Source: Streptomyces sp. MBT65
Lineage (GTDB): Bacteria; Actinomycetota; Actinomycetes; Streptomycetales; Streptomycetaceae
Length of the DNA: 38,810 nucleotides
Assembly: GCF_016612545.1 (NCBI RefSeq)
Contig: NZ_JAENRY010000101.1
Coordinates: 1 to 38,810 of the forward strand
Reading direction: 5' to 3'
Shown here: positions 22,744 through 31,159 of the stretch, piece by piece
Numbering within the stretch: position 1 is the stretch's first letter
How the letters are laid out: the number at the start of each line of letters is the position of its first letter
Notes under the pieces: model-generated
Database searches by the model: none
What the model saw: only the letters and a program-made list of their open reading frames with translations
Told to the model about the DNA's origin: nothing
Translations under genes and position numbers: made by a program

Positions 22744-23583
22744 TCAGATCTTGCGCCAGCGTGCGTTGGCCCAGGAGAAGACCCCGAAGGCGATGAGGCC
22801 GATCGCTATCACCGTCAGCAGCCAGGGGCCCGCCGGGGTGTCGGCGAAGGTTCGCAGGGTGTCGTCCATGCCCTTGGCCTTGCCGGGCTTGTGCTGGACG
22901 GCCGCGGCGATGGCGAAGCCTCCCGCGGTGGCGAAGACGATGCCGCGGGCCGTGCCGCCGAACACGCCCAGGAAGGTGACGACTTGACGCGTCTTCGGGG
23001 ACATCTCCGCCATCTTGAGGTGCTTCTCGAACTTGCGCAGGAGGGCCCGGACGGCGATCCACAGGCCGGCGGCGGTCACCGCGGCACCTGCGATGCCGAC
23101 GATCCACTGCCCGCCGGGCCAGTCCAGCGCCTTCGCCGTGACGTCCTGGGAGTTCTTGTCGGAACTGCCGCTGCCGCTGCCCTTGTCCCCGGCCGCGTAG
23201 GAGAGCACGGAGTACGACACGAATCCGTAGAAGACGAAACGGCCCGCCGCCATCGCCCTCTTGCCCGGCTTGTCGCCGTCGGGGCCCGCCTGCCCGAAGG
23301 CGGCCTCGGACAACCGCCACAGGGACATCCCGGCCAGAGCGATCCCCAGCAGCCACAACAGCACTGTGCCGAAGGGCTTTTGGGCGATCTCGGCGATCGC
23401 GCCGCCCCGGTCGGCCTGCTCGCCCCCACCGAAGAAGGCGATCCGCAGGGAGAGGACGCCGATCAGTACGTAGATGACCCCGCGGGCGACGAAGCCCGCA
23501 CGGGCCGCCGCCGCGAGCGCCTTGCTGTTCGCCGCACGGCGGGCCTGTCCCTGTCCGCGTGCCGTTGCCGATCCAGTAGCCAT
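22744..23583 (-). CDS. DUF1206 integral membrane protein
   Basis: A 279-residue protein with six membrane helices arranged as three repeats of two (about 28-110, 115-195, 205-275). Each repeat begins with an ARGVIYVLIG-type motif (ARAGFVARGVIYVLIG, AAGRFVFYGFVSYSVLS, GGTARGIVFATAGGFAI), the hallmark of DUF1206. A Gly/Ser-rich loop, GDKGSGSGSSDKNS, follows the fourth helix. The function of this family is not established. It is divergent from a cardiolipin-synthase-like gene across a 75-bp gap holding a strong hairpin. The ATG at 23583 has no obvious Shine-Dalgarno. Confidence 0.85.
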   Translation of the reverse strand: MATGSATARGQGQARRAANSKALAAAARAGFVARGVIYVLIGVLSLRIAFFGGGEQADRGGAIAEIAQKPFGTVLLWLLGIALAGMSLWRLSEAAFGQAGPDGDKPGKRAMAAGRFVFYGFVSYSVLSYAAGDKGSGSGSSDKNSQDVTAKALDWPGGQWIVGIAGAAVTAAGLWIAVRALLRKFEKHLKMAEMSPKTRQVVTFLGVFGGTARGIVFATAGGFAIAAAVQHKPGKAKGMDDTLRTFADTPAGPWLLTVIAIGLIAFGVFSWANARWRKI

Positions 23584-23590
23584 GCCATTC

Positions 23591-23619
23591 CGGATGCCCC
23601 CGAAGTACGGGGGCATCCG
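23591..23619. promoter_or_regulatory. 12-bp stem hairpin in the divergent gap
   Basis: Perfect 12-bp arms CGGATGCCCCCG and CGGGGGCATCCG surround a 5-nt loop, 8 bp upstream of the DUF1206 ATG. On the plus strand it is followed by GGGTTTTG, terminator-like for anything reading toward the PLD gene. On the minus strand it would fold in the DUF1206 leader and occlude the start. An operator is the third option. Confidence 0.55.
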
Positions 23620-23658
23620 GGTTTTGTCTCCCGGCTCGATGTCCAGGAAGGTGCAGCC

Positions 23659-24912
23659 ATGCCGAACGCACAGAACGCAGCCGTCGCATCCGCCGAAACG
23701 GCGGGAACCGTCAGGTCCGAGGAGCCCGGCGGCGCGCAGGACGTCGGTGACGTCCTCGACGGTCGGGCCCGGCGCACCAGACGCCGGCTGGAGCGGCTCA
23801 TAGGGATCGCGGCCACAGAAGGCAACGCGCTGCTCCCGTTGCGCAACGGGGACGAGATCTTCGGCGCCATGCTGGGCCGGATCCGTTCCGCCCGCCACAC
23901 CGTGGACATGATGACGTTCGTGTACTGGAAGGGGGACATCGCCCGGCAGTTCGCCGACGCGCTCGCGGAGCGGGCGCGGGAAGGAGTGCGCGTACGGCTG
24001 CTGCTGGACGGCTTCGGGAGCCGGCTCATCGACAAGGACCGGTTGGAGGCGATGGAGCGGGCCGGGGTGCAGGTGGCCTGGTTCCGCAAGCCGCTGTATC
24101 TGTCTCCCCTGAAGCAGAACCATCGCTGTCACCGCAAGGTCCTTGTCGTCGACGAGGAGACCGCCTTCACCGGCGGCGTCGGCATCGCCGAGGAGTGGTG
24201 CGGCGACGCACGCAGCCCGGAGGAATGGCGCGACACCCACGTCCAGGTGAGCGGACCCGCCGTGGACGGACTGGCCGCCGCCTTCGCCCAGAACTGGGCC
24301 GAGTGCCACGACGAACTCTTCGACGAGCGCGACCGGTTCACCGACCACATCCCCCGGGGCGACGCCGTGGTGCAGGTGGTGCGGGGCTCGGCCAGTTTCG
24401 GCTGGCAGGACATGCAGACCCTGTTCCGCGTGATGATCGAGACGGCGGAGGAAAGGCTCCGGCTGGCCACCGCCTACTTCGCACCCGACGCGTACTTCAT
24501 CGAGCTGCTGTGCGCCGCGGCCCGGCGAGGGGTCGAGGTGGAGATCCTGCTGCCGGGCCCGTACACCGACAAGCGGGTCTGCCAACTCGCGGGCCAGCGC
24601 CACTACGAGGAGCTCACCGCATGCGGGGTGAGGATCTACCACTACCAGCCGACCATGCTCCACACCAAGGTCGTCACCGTCGACAGGGCCACGGCACTCA
24701 TCGGCTCGACGAACTTCAACCGTCGCTCCCTCGACCACGACGAAGAGGTCATGCTCGCCGTGCTGGACCCCACGTTCACCGCGACGCTGGACCGCCACTT
24801 CACGGAAGACCTTGAGCAGAGCGAACTCATCAGCGCCGGACGGTGGAAGCGACGGGCGCTGCTCCAGCGCGTCAGGGAGACGGCTGTCGTACCGATACGA
24901 CGCTTCCTCTGA
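23659..24912 (+). CDS. phospholipase D / cardiolipin synthase-like protein
   Basis: A 417-residue protein with two PLD half-domains. The first HKD motif is HRKVLVVDEETAFTGG (about 160-175) and the second HTKVVTVDRATALIGSTNFN (about 335-354). Upstream of the first is VDMMTFVYWKGDIARQFADAL, typical of bacterial cardiolipin synthases. No N-terminal membrane helices are seen, unlike ClsA, so it resembles the ClsB/soluble type. It would transfer phosphatidyl groups between phospholipids at the membrane. ATG at 23659 after AGGAAGG. It is divergent from the DUF1206 membrane protein. Confidence 0.9.
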   Translation: MPNAQNAAVASAETAGTVRSEEPGGAQDVGDVLDGRARRTRRRLERLIGIAATEGNALLPLRNGDEIFGAMLGRIRSARHTVDMMTFVYWKGDIARQFADALAERAREGVRVRLLLDGFGSRLIDKDRLEAMERAGVQVAWFRKPLYLSPLKQNHRCHRKVLVVDEETAFTGGVGIAEEWCGDARSPEEWRDTHVQVSGPAVDGLAAAFAQNWAECHDELFDERDRFTDHIPRGDAVVQVVRGSASFGWQDMQTLFRVMIETAEERLRLATAYFAPDAYFIELLCAAARRGVEVEILLPGPYTDKRVCQLAGQRHYEELTACGVRIYHYQPTMLHTKVVTVDRATALIGSTNFNRRSLDHDEEVMLAVLDPTFTATLDRHFTEDLEQSELISAGRWKRRALLQRVRETAVVPIRRFL

Positions 24913-25323
24913 CCTGTCCAGAGGTTGTGCCCGATGGCGGGTGGGGCGTCGCGATCTTGGTACCTGCGGTCATTGTCGGTGTTCCACGGCGCCGTCGGCG
25001 GCAAGGCTGACGAGCACCGGCGATCCGGGGTCCAGCGGTCGGGGATGTGGAGAAGGCCGCGCGAGTTGCTGTTGCTGTGACGCACCACCTGGCCCGCGCG
25101 GCCTTCTCCCATAGCGTCGTCACTGGTCTGTGGCGCCGTCGACTCAGTGCGCTGATCGGCGAGTTGGCCGACGCGTGGACGGCCGGTCGGAACGCGAAAG
25201 GCTCCGCCGACGACATCGCCGGAGCCCGGCGCCTCGTACTGCCGGGCGGGGCAGGCCGCCATTCTGCCGACCGCCGCGTGAGACCGCCCCGGGAATCCTG
25301 CCCGCGGCTTCCCCGCCGGCGGG
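24913..25323. other. gene-free gap with a long inverted repeat
   Basis: Between two convergent genes. It carries perfect 15-bp arms GGAGAAGGCCGCGCG (25049-25063) and CGCGCGGCCTTCTCC (25095-25109) around 31 nt. With no T-run and a long loop it is not a classic terminator. It could be a bidirectional terminator, a small transposon relic or a stable RNA element. Open frames here show no protein character. Confidence 0.5.
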
Positions 25324-25659
25324 TCAGGCGTCCGCCGCGCGCTGCGCGTCGGCGGCGTTGCGGTGTTGTTCGTTGATGCGCTTGGCTTCTTCGAGCTGGT
25401 CTTCGAGGATGATGATGCGGCAGGCGGCCTCGATGGGGGTCCCGTGGTCGACGAGTTCCCGGGCGCGGGCGGCGATGCGCAGCTGGTAGCGGGAGTAGCG
25501 GCGGTGACCGCCGGCAGAGCGGAGCGGGGTGATCAGGCGGGCTTCGCCGAGAGCGCGGAGGAAGCCCTGCGTGGTGCCGAGCAGCTCGGCGGCTCCGCCC
25601 ATCGTGTAGGCGGGGTAGTCGTCGTCGTCGATACGGCCGAACGAGTCGTCTGCTGTCAT
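25324..25659 (-). CDS. small MerR-like DNA-binding protein
   Basis: A 111-residue protein. After an acidic N-tail (SFGRIDDDDYPAYTMG) comes a MerR-type winged helix: MGGAAELLGTTQGFLRALGEARLITPLRSAGGHRRYSRYQL (about 19-59). A short helix, ARELVDHGTPIEAACRIIILEDQLEEAKRINEQHRNA, suited for dimerisation, ends the protein. There is no effector domain, so it resembles the compact BldC-like/short MerR proteins of Streptomyces. The ATG at 25659 is preceded by GAGAGG. A perfect 14-bp-arm palindrome lies 27 bp upstream, perhaps its own operator. Confidence 0.85.
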   Translation of the reverse strand: MTADDSFGRIDDDDYPAYTMGGAAELLGTTQGFLRALGEARLITPLRSAGGHRRYSRYQLRIAARARELVDHGTPIEAACRIIILEDQLEEAKRINEQHRNAADAQRAADA

Positions 25660-25685
25660 TTGCACCTCTCTGTGGAACGCGTCGA

Positions 25686-25717
25686 GGGGCCTTGGTGCCA
25701 TTTGGCACCAAGGCCCC
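25686..25717. promoter_or_regulatory. perfect palindrome upstream of the MerR-like gene
   Basis: Arms GGGGCCTTGGTGCC and GGCACCAAGGCCCC, 14 bp each without mismatch, enclose ATTT. It sits just before the MerR-like start. MerR proteins bind dyads at promoters, so autoregulation is plausible. An RNA hairpin in the leader or a terminator from the opposite side are alternatives. Confidence 0.55.
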
Positions 25718-26577
25718 GAAGGAACTGCTACACCATCTGCCGGCCTTCGTACTGCGCCGGCCCTCTGTTTCCGCAGACCCGACCGGAACACCGTCGGGGC
25801 TGCTGGGATCGCGGTTGCTTGACCGGAGACCACCTCACTATCGATGTCCTGCGGTACCCGGGTTCAAGATGTCGGCCCGGGCGATCCTGATGGCGCTCGG
25901 CTCCTCCGTTCTCCCTCAGGGATCAACTGCTTACAAGTGGGGTACTGCGCACTGCTGGTGATACGCACTGCTGGTGATACGCACTGCTGATGATGCGAAC
26001 TGCTCAGCGGCCTGTGACAGCGCCGTCCTTCGGCAGCCAGCCCCGTCGCCCGTCCTGCGTCTGCTCTGGCTTGGAACCCCACTGCCGAACCTCCCGGTGC
26101 GCGCGTCCGCAGCCGACGCCTTCACCGAGGTGCTGCTCACTCACTTCACTGCTGGGTCCTGCGAACTGCACTTACAGGTACTGCCACTGCGGTCCTGCTC
26201 ACGGCAGCCCCTGATCACTGCGGGCCACCCGGTCCGGTCGTCAGTCGCGTCACCGTCCTGCAACCGCTCTGGCTTCGCGACTCCACCACCGCACCGTCCT
26301 GCCAACCGCACCTGCGGATACTGCGCTGCCCGGCAGTTCGTGTCTGCCAGGCCCTGCTGTCTCTCTGGGCTACGAGAGAACCATAACCACGCCCCCGCCC
26401 CAATGTCTACTCCGACAAACACAGATTTCCGCGTGCTCGACAGAGAGGCAATCGGCCTCGAACAGTGACCGACACAGGAGGAAGCGCTGTCAGCGCCTGG
26501 TTAACGGGCCGCGGGAGAGGGAACGGGACCCGCCAGGCAGAACCGGACATCGACGATCCAGAGACCGGGGAGACCTG
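25718..26577. other. 860-bp region rich in ACTGC repeats, no gene seen
   Basis: The plus strand is unusually C-rich and lacks a convincing gene. Three 16-bp tandem units, GCACTGCTGGTGATAC-like, lie at 25949-25964, 25965-25980 and 25981-25996. ACTGC then recurs irregularly to about 26325, at least a dozen copies in under 400 bp. A second motif, CGTCCTGC..C.GCTCTGGCTT, occurs at 26051 and 26254. It separates the MerR-like gene from the RsbW-like gene and could be a regulatory region, a long leader or a noncoding RNA locus. Confidence 0.6.
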
Positions 26578-26967
26578 ATGAACACCATGAGCATCAACGT
26601 CGCAACCGTCCGCTCCACGACCTCCGTCGCCCGCGCACGCGAAAGCGCCCGGCACTTCCTCGCAGACCTCCACCGTCCGATCGCAGCCGAGGATGCCGAC
26701 ACCGTGGTCCTGGCCGTCTCGGAGCTCGTCACCAACGCCCTGCGTCACGGCGGCGGCGCCTGCACCCTGGACCTGACCGCACACCCCGACAGCATCGAGG
26801 TGGCCGTGCACGACCACAGCCCGCAGGCGCCGCGCATGCGCACCCCCGACCTCAACGACGGCACCGGAGGCTTCGGCCGGCCCATGGTCAACCGCCTCGC
26901 CCACACCACCACCGTGACCCGCCAGGCAGCCGGCGGCAAAACCGTACGTGCCAGCCTCGCCCGGTAA
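26578..26967 (+). CDS. RsbW-like anti-sigma factor / serine kinase
   Basis: A 129-residue HATPase_c protein. N-box: VLAVSELVTNALRHGGG (about 44-60) with the catalytic glutamate. G1: VAVHDHSPQAPRM. G2: GTGGFGRPMVNRLAH. This is the minimal Streptomyces anti-sigma/SpoIIAB-like kinase, which binds a sigma factor or phosphorylates STAS proteins. The ATG at 26578 follows GGGGAGA. The nearby SigB-family gene at 28299 and the STAS proteins in the window are plausible partners, but they are not in one operon. Start could be the ATG three codons later. Confidence 0.9.
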   Translation: MNTMSINVATVRSTTSVARARESARHFLADLHRPIAAEDADTVVLAVSELVTNALRHGGGACTLDLTAHPDSIEVAVHDHSPQAPRMRTPDLNDGTGGFGRPMVNRLAHTTTVTRQAAGGKTVRASLAR

Positions 26968-27059
26968 CGGGTAGCGCCAGCACCTGGAAACGACGCAGGT
27001 CGCGGAAGCCGACCTCCAGTGGCGCCGGGTGGAGCTCCGCGCCCACGACTCCGCTCCGC

Positions 27060-27185
27060 CGGAGTGACCGCCCCCGGGCACGGCCCCGTCCTCCCCGCAC
27101 TCCGCGGCCGTCCGAGCCGCCGACCAGTGGTGCCCCACTTGGGCTTGATGGCGTCCTTGGTCTTCGCCTTCTCGTCCGCAGTCAC
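27060..27185 (-). pseudogene. decayed CsbD-like stress protein
   Basis: From a GTG at 27185, preceded by GGGGTGAG, the frame reads TADEKAKTKDAIKPKWGTTGRRLG. This resembles the CsbD start (ADEKAKAK...KGKVKETTGRAVGN). It then departs into arginine/proline-rich sequence without the usual second half, so the gene appears frameshifted and truncated. CsbD-like genes are common members of Streptomyces osmotic-stress regulons and fit this neighbourhood. The identification is by eye and tentative. Confidence 0.45.
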
Positions 27186-27367
27186 AACCGCTCACCCCTG
27201 CACGTCGCGAAATAGGTCGGCCACCCGTCCCACCAGACGCCCCGCCTTCCAACCGGACGATTGCCGAACGGACTCTCAACACCTTCGGGCCCGCCCAGGA
27301 AACACATAAAGTCCGCAGGAGTGAAGATCGCTCCACAGGGCACGTGAAGGGCCGGAGGTTGATAACA

Positions 27368-27538
27368 ATGGTTCCTATTCTTCTTGTTCTTCTGCTTGCC
27401 CTGATCCTCTTCGGTGCCGGTTTCGCACTCAAGGCCCTGTGGTGGATAGCCGTCATCGTGCTGATCGCATGGGTCCTCGGCTTCGTGATCCGCCCCACGG
27501 CAAGTGGTGGCAAGCGTGGCCGCTGGTACCGCTGGTAG
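27368..27538 (+). CDS. 56-residue hydrophobic protein
   Basis: A 56-residue protein, MVPILLVLLLALILFGAGF, then a second helix ALKALWWIAVIVLIAWVLGFVI, and a basic tail SGGKRGRWYRW. Such proteins are widespread in Streptomyces and are usually labelled simply hydrophobic protein. The role is unknown; stress-membrane association is often assumed. GGAGG at 27354 precedes the ATG at 27368. A relative with a long charged tail is encoded at 11158. Confidence 0.85.
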   Translation: MVPILLVLLLALILFGAGFALKALWWIAVIVLIAWVLGFVIRPTASGGKRGRWYRW

Positions 27539-27630
27539 GCGGACACCCACCCCTGTTCCGTCCCCGTTCCTTCCCGATGTGAATGTGTGGGACCAGCCGG
27601 CCGGGGCATTCGGATCTCTGAAGTTCCGAA

Positions 27631-27658
27631 CAGGCGTCACCGAATTCGGTTACGCCTG
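27631..27658. promoter_or_regulatory. 28-bp near-perfect palindrome before the PRC-barrel gene
   Basis: CAGGCGT and ACGCCTG flank a perfect core ACCGAATTCGGT, with one mismatched base on each side. It lies 61 bp before the PRC-barrel ATG. It might be an operator or a terminator for the hydrophobic-protein gene ending at 27538. I could not match it to a known regulator. Confidence 0.5.
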
Positions 27659-27718
27659 CACGACTTCTTGGTTCACATGCGGGAGCAACAAACAATCTCG
27701 ATGAGGGAGCCGTTCTCC

Positions 27719-28072
27719 ATGAGTGACAACATCTGGGGCTACGAGCCGACCACCGGCCACACCGCGGGCACCGACCTGATCGGATACACGGTCGAGGCCA
27801 CCGATGGCAGCATCGGCAAGGTCGACAAACACTCGGACGACGTCGCCTCCGCCTACCTCGTCGTCGACACCGGCGTGTGGATCTTCGGCATGCACGTCCT
27901 GCTGCCCGCCGGAACCGTGAAGACGGTCGACCACGCCGAGCGCAAGATCTACGTCGGCCTGACGAGGGACCAGATCAGGGAGTCCCCCGAGTTCGACAAG
28001 GACAAGCACGTCGGCGATGCCGGCTACCACGAGCAGGTAGCCGGCTACTACCAGACCCAGCGAGTCGTCTGA
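27719..28072 (+). CDS. PRC-barrel domain protein
   Basis: A 117-residue cytoplasmic protein. A PRC-barrel beta-domain (about 18-80) shows GYTVEATDGSIGKVDKHSDD, then YLVVDTGVWIFGMHVLLPAGTV and VDHAERKIYVGLTRDQIRESPEF. The C-terminal YHEQVAGYYQTQ tail is typical of Streptomyces stress-type PRC proteins. The ATG at 27719 has GAGGGAG 9 nt upstream; an ATG at 27701 is less likely. Role unknown: PRC barrels bind proteins or RNA. A clear terminator follows. Confidence 0.88.
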   Translation: MSDNIWGYEPTTGHTAGTDLIGYTVEATDGSIGKVDKHSDDVASAYLVVDTGVWIFGMHVLLPAGTVKTVDHAERKIYVGLTRDQIRESPEFDKDKHVGDAGYHEQVAGYYQTQRVV

Positions 28073-28093
28073 CCTCGCACCAGTCCAGAAGCG

Positions 28094-28122
28094 GGGCCCG
28101 CCGGAGATACTCCGGCGGGCCC
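28094..28122 (+). terminator. terminator after the PRC-barrel gene
   Basis: Perfect 13-bp arms GGGCCCGCCGGAG and CTCCGGCGGGCCC around ATA, 22 bp past the stop. No T-run, as usual for this genome. Confidence 0.8.
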
Positions 28123-28298
28123 TCCGTGGGATCCCCACCGACCCGCCCCCAGGGGGCCGGGGGACCCGGTCCGACAGCAGTCGGCGGACCCTCTCTGAAA
28201 TCACCTGGTATGCATTCCGCGAACCCGGGTAGGCCGATCATTGTCGCCGGACAACGAACCGGCGGCACCGAGTCCGGATCACGTGGGAGGGGCCTGAC

Positions 28299-29138
28299 AT
28301 GACGGTGACGAAGACGGCGGACGCACAGACCCGGGTGCTGCCGGAGATCGCGGACCCCTCACAGGTCGCCCCCAAGGACGCCCGGCAGCTGACCAGGCTG
28401 TTCCTCGACCAGCTCGCCGTCCTCGAAGAGGGCACGCGCGAGTACCAGTACGCGCGCAACACCCTCATCGAAATGAACATCACGCTCGTCCGGTACGCGG
28501 CTTCACGGTTCCGCAGCCGCGGCCAGGACGAGATGGAGGACATCGTCCAGGTCGGCACGATCGGACTGATCAAGGCCATCGACCGGTTCGAGCTCACCCG
28601 CGAAGTCGAGTTCACCTCCTTCGCCGTCCCCTACATCACCGGCGAGATCAAGCGTTTCTTCCGCGACACCTCCTGGGCAGTCCACGTCCCCCGCCGCCTC
28701 CAGGAAGCCCGCGTCCAGCTCGCCAAAGCCAACGAAGAGCTCCGCAGCCGGCTCGGCCGCATGCCCACCGTCAAGGAACTCTCCCAGCTGATGTGCCTCA
28801 GCGAGGAAGAGGTCAACGAAGCGCGTCTCGCCTCCAACGGCTACAACTCCGCCTCCCTCGACGCCGCCATCAGCTCCGGCGACGACGGCGAAGCCGCGCT
28901 GGCCGACTTCATCGGCCTCGACGACAACGCCCTCGAACTCGTCGAGGACTTCAACGCCCTGGCCCCCCTGATCGCCGAACTCGACGACCGCGAACGGCAC
29001 ATCATCCACATGCGGTTCGTCGACGAACTCACCCAGGCCCAGATCGGCGAACACCTCGGCGTCTCCCAGATGCACGTCTCCCGCCTGCTCAACCGCACCC
29101 TCGCCAAACTCCGCGCAGGCATGCTCACCACCAACTGA
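28299..29138 (+). CDS. SigB/SigF-family RNA polymerase sigma factor
   Basis: A 279-residue sigma-70 group 3 factor. Region 2 is MEDIVQVGTIGLIKAIDRFELTREVEFTSFAVPYITGEIKRFFRD (about 82-126). Region 3 includes VPRRLQEARVQLAKANEELRSRLGRMPTVKELSQ. Region 4 is ERHIIHMRFVDELTQAQIGEHLGVSQMHVSRLLNRTLAKLR (about 231-271). This is the stress/development SigB group of actinobacteria. The ATG at 28299 follows GGGAGGGG. No anti-sigma gene is directly attached; the RsbW-like gene 1.3 kb upstream is the nearest candidate. Confidence 0.95.
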   Translation: MTVTKTADAQTRVLPEIADPSQVAPKDARQLTRLFLDQLAVLEEGTREYQYARNTLIEMNITLVRYAASRFRSRGQDEMEDIVQVGTIGLIKAIDRFELTREVEFTSFAVPYITGEIKRFFRDTSWAVHVPRRLQEARVQLAKANEELRSRLGRMPTVKELSQLMCLSEEEVNEARLASNGYNSASLDAAISSGDDGEAALADFIGLDDNALELVEDFNALAPLIAELDDRERHIIHMRFVDELTQAQIGEHLGVSQMHVSRLLNRTLAKLRAGMLTTN

Positions 29139-29308
29139 CCACGCCGGTCCACAGCCACTGCTCGCCCTCGCCCCAGTCACTCCCGGCCGGCGAAGACGCA
29201 GGTGTCCACGTGTCCGAGGAAGTCGGCGGGATCCTGGTACACCCCCGGGGCGCCCGTGACCTCTGGGACGCGTTGCCAAAGTTGCCCTTTGGTGCGAATA
29301 GGCGGTGG

Positions 29309-29340
29309 GCTCGGGTGGTGCATTTGTGCACCACCCGAGC
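29309..29340. terminator. bidirectional terminator
   Basis: Perfect 14-bp arms GCTCGGGTGGTGCA and TGCACCACCCGAGC around TTTG, between the convergent sigma-factor and monooxygenase genes. It ends 11 bp before the monooxygenase stop. Confidence 0.85.
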
Positions 29341-29350
29341 GATTCCATGG

Positions 29351-30565
29351 CTATTCGGGCAGAGGCAGGTGCCCGATCACCTTCTGGCCGACGAACGCGG
29401 ACATGCGCAGGGCGTGGTAGGCGTAGTCGCGCATGGCCTGTTCGTAAGCCGCGATGCCGTCGAGGAGCGACTTGCCGCCGGCGCCGACTGCGAGCAGTTG
29501 ATCTCCCAGGGTGTGCGCGTCGCGCAGTGCGGTGTTGGCGCCGATGCCCAGGGCGGGGCTCATGGCGTGGATGGCGTCGCCCATGACGGTGACGGTGGAC
29601 GGTTCCCAGGCGTCGACGGGTACGCAGCTGCGGCACTTGAGGGCCTGCACGGTGGCGGTGTCCCACAGCCGGACGGTGTCGACCAGGGCCGGGTGCCAGC
29701 CGGCGACGCGCTGCAGGACGTGTGCCTTGAGCGTGTCGGGGCCGGCGGTGAACAGTTCGGCGTCGGGGAGCATCCGGTCGGGCAGGGAGTTGAAGATACT
29801 CAGCGCGTAGTCGGCGGTGGCCTCGCGCTGGAACCCTGAGTCCTGCTCGGCGATCAGCGGTGATGTGGGGTCGGTGCGCTCCAGCGGGCCGAGGGTCAGT
29901 CCGGTGAAGTCGGGGTCGTAGGCCAGGGAGAAGGCGTTGAACAGCTCGGCGGGCAGTTTGGCCTTGGCCTCGTCGGTGAGGTGGATTTTCGCGGCGATGT
30001 GCCGGGAGCCGAGGTCGGCGACCTGGACCTGGGGCAGGCGCTGGGCGCGGACTGCCGAGTTGATGCCGTCCGCGGCGATGAGCACGTCGGCCTCGACGGT
30101 GGCACCGTCCTCCAGGAGCACGGTGATCGTCGAGTCGGGGTGGGTGCGGTAGCCGGTGACCCTGGCACCGAAGCGCACGGCCTTCTCCAGGCCGAGGTAG
30201 AGGATGCGGCGCAGGGTCGAGCGGCACACCACCAGGTGTTCGGGGATGTCGGCGGGCACGCCGGTGCCCTCGGTGGCCGACCTGTCGCGGCCGGGGCGGA
30301 GGTTGAGCTGCTCGTCGAAGAGGAGCATGTCCTCGCTCGGCATGCCGCAGGTCGCCAGGAACAGTTCCCACAGGCGAGGCTCCAGCGCCGCGTGCAGCGC
30401 GGAGGTGCCGGTGGAGTTGATGTGGATCCGGTATCCGGCCTCGCGTGCCGCGATATCGGCGTCGCGTTCGTAGACGGCCACGTCCAGGCCGTGCCGGTTC
30501 AGGTAGTGGGCCAGTGTCAGCCCGGCGAGTCCGCCGCCGGCGATGACAATTCGCATTTCGGACAC
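29351..30565 (-). CDS. FAD-dependent monooxygenase
   Basis: A 404-residue group A flavin hydroxylase. The dinucleotide loop IVIAGGGLAGLTLAHYLNRHGLDVAVYERD (about 6-35) binds FAD. The DG motif VLIAADGINSAVR is in the middle, and GDAIHAMSPALGIGANTALRDAHTLGDQL (about 330-358) is the third FAD motif. Such enzymes hydroxylate aromatic or polyketide-type substrates with NAD(P)H and oxygen. GTG at 30565 is chosen because GGGAG precedes it by 4 nt; the ATG at 30556 would be 13 nt from that site. No tailoring genes flank it, so it may be a solitary detoxification enzyme. Confidence 0.92.
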   Translation of the reverse strand: MSEMRIVIAGGGLAGLTLAHYLNRHGLDVAVYERDADIAAREAGYRIHINSTGTSALHAALEPRLWELFLATCGMPSEDMLLFDEQLNLRPGRDRSATEGTGVPADIPEHLVVCRSTLRRILYLGLEKAVRFGARVTGYRTHPDSTITVLLEDGATVEADVLIAADGINSAVRAQRLPQVQVADLGSRHIAAKIHLTDEAKAKLPAELFNAFSLAYDPDFTGLTLGPLERTDPTSPLIAEQDSGFQREATADYALSIFNSLPDRMLPDAELFTAGPDTLKAHVLQRVAGWHPALVDTVRLWDTATVQALKCRSCVPVDAWEPSTVTVMGDAIHAMSPALGIGANTALRDAHTLGDQLLAVGAGGKSLLDGIAAYEQAMRDYAYHALRMSAFVGQKVIGHLPLPE

Positions 30566-31159
30566 AGTACTCCCAGTGCAGAGTTCTTCTCGTACTCGGA
30601 GCACACCAGGACTCCCCCGAGGGAGAGGACGTTGACGCAGAATGGAAAACCGGTGACCTGCGGTCCGGACTACCAACCGGAAAGCAATTTCGTGTGCCCT
30701 GAAAGCCTACACCAATAGCCCGGCACCAAGGACGTACCAACCATCCACTGTGCGGGATTTCACTACTTCCACACGACCAAAGGGAGCCGTCGATCAATTA
30801 CCGCACAAGGTCTTGACGCATTGCGGGGTATCTGGTCAGCCGAATATTGCTTGACCAGCGAGGGGAGTATGCGCTCGCATTCCAGTCGATCGCTGTCACA
30901 CCCGCGTCCTGCGCCGTCAAGGCCGACTGTCACCTGCCGGCCCCGGCTGGATCAGAGGCATTCGTTCGAACACTCGTCTTCGCCAGTCTGCTTGTCTCGG
31001 TTGAAGGCGAATTAACAAAACGCGCTGCGAACATGGGCCGGAGTCGGCGAGCACGGTTGTTTCCTCTCGTACCTGGTCGGTGGTGAGTTGTCAGGCGGCA
31101 CTCTGGCCTCACGGCCGACAGGTACAGCGGTCGACGTGCCCCGTACGCCGCCGGTCAGT
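30566..31159. other. gene-free stretch upstream of the monooxygenase
   Basis: About 590 bp with noticeably lower GC in places (for example around 30640-30860) than the coding neighbours. Open frames here do not look protein-like. It must hold the monooxygenase promoter, but I do not see a convincing one. The lower GC and adjoining gene remnant suggest past deletion or insertion. Confidence 0.4.

Noticed and set aside
25974..26468. A Cys/Pro-rich 164-residue plus-strand frame.
   Set aside because: It follows the ACTGC repeats, has no recognisable fold or ribosome-binding site, and its composition reflects base bias.
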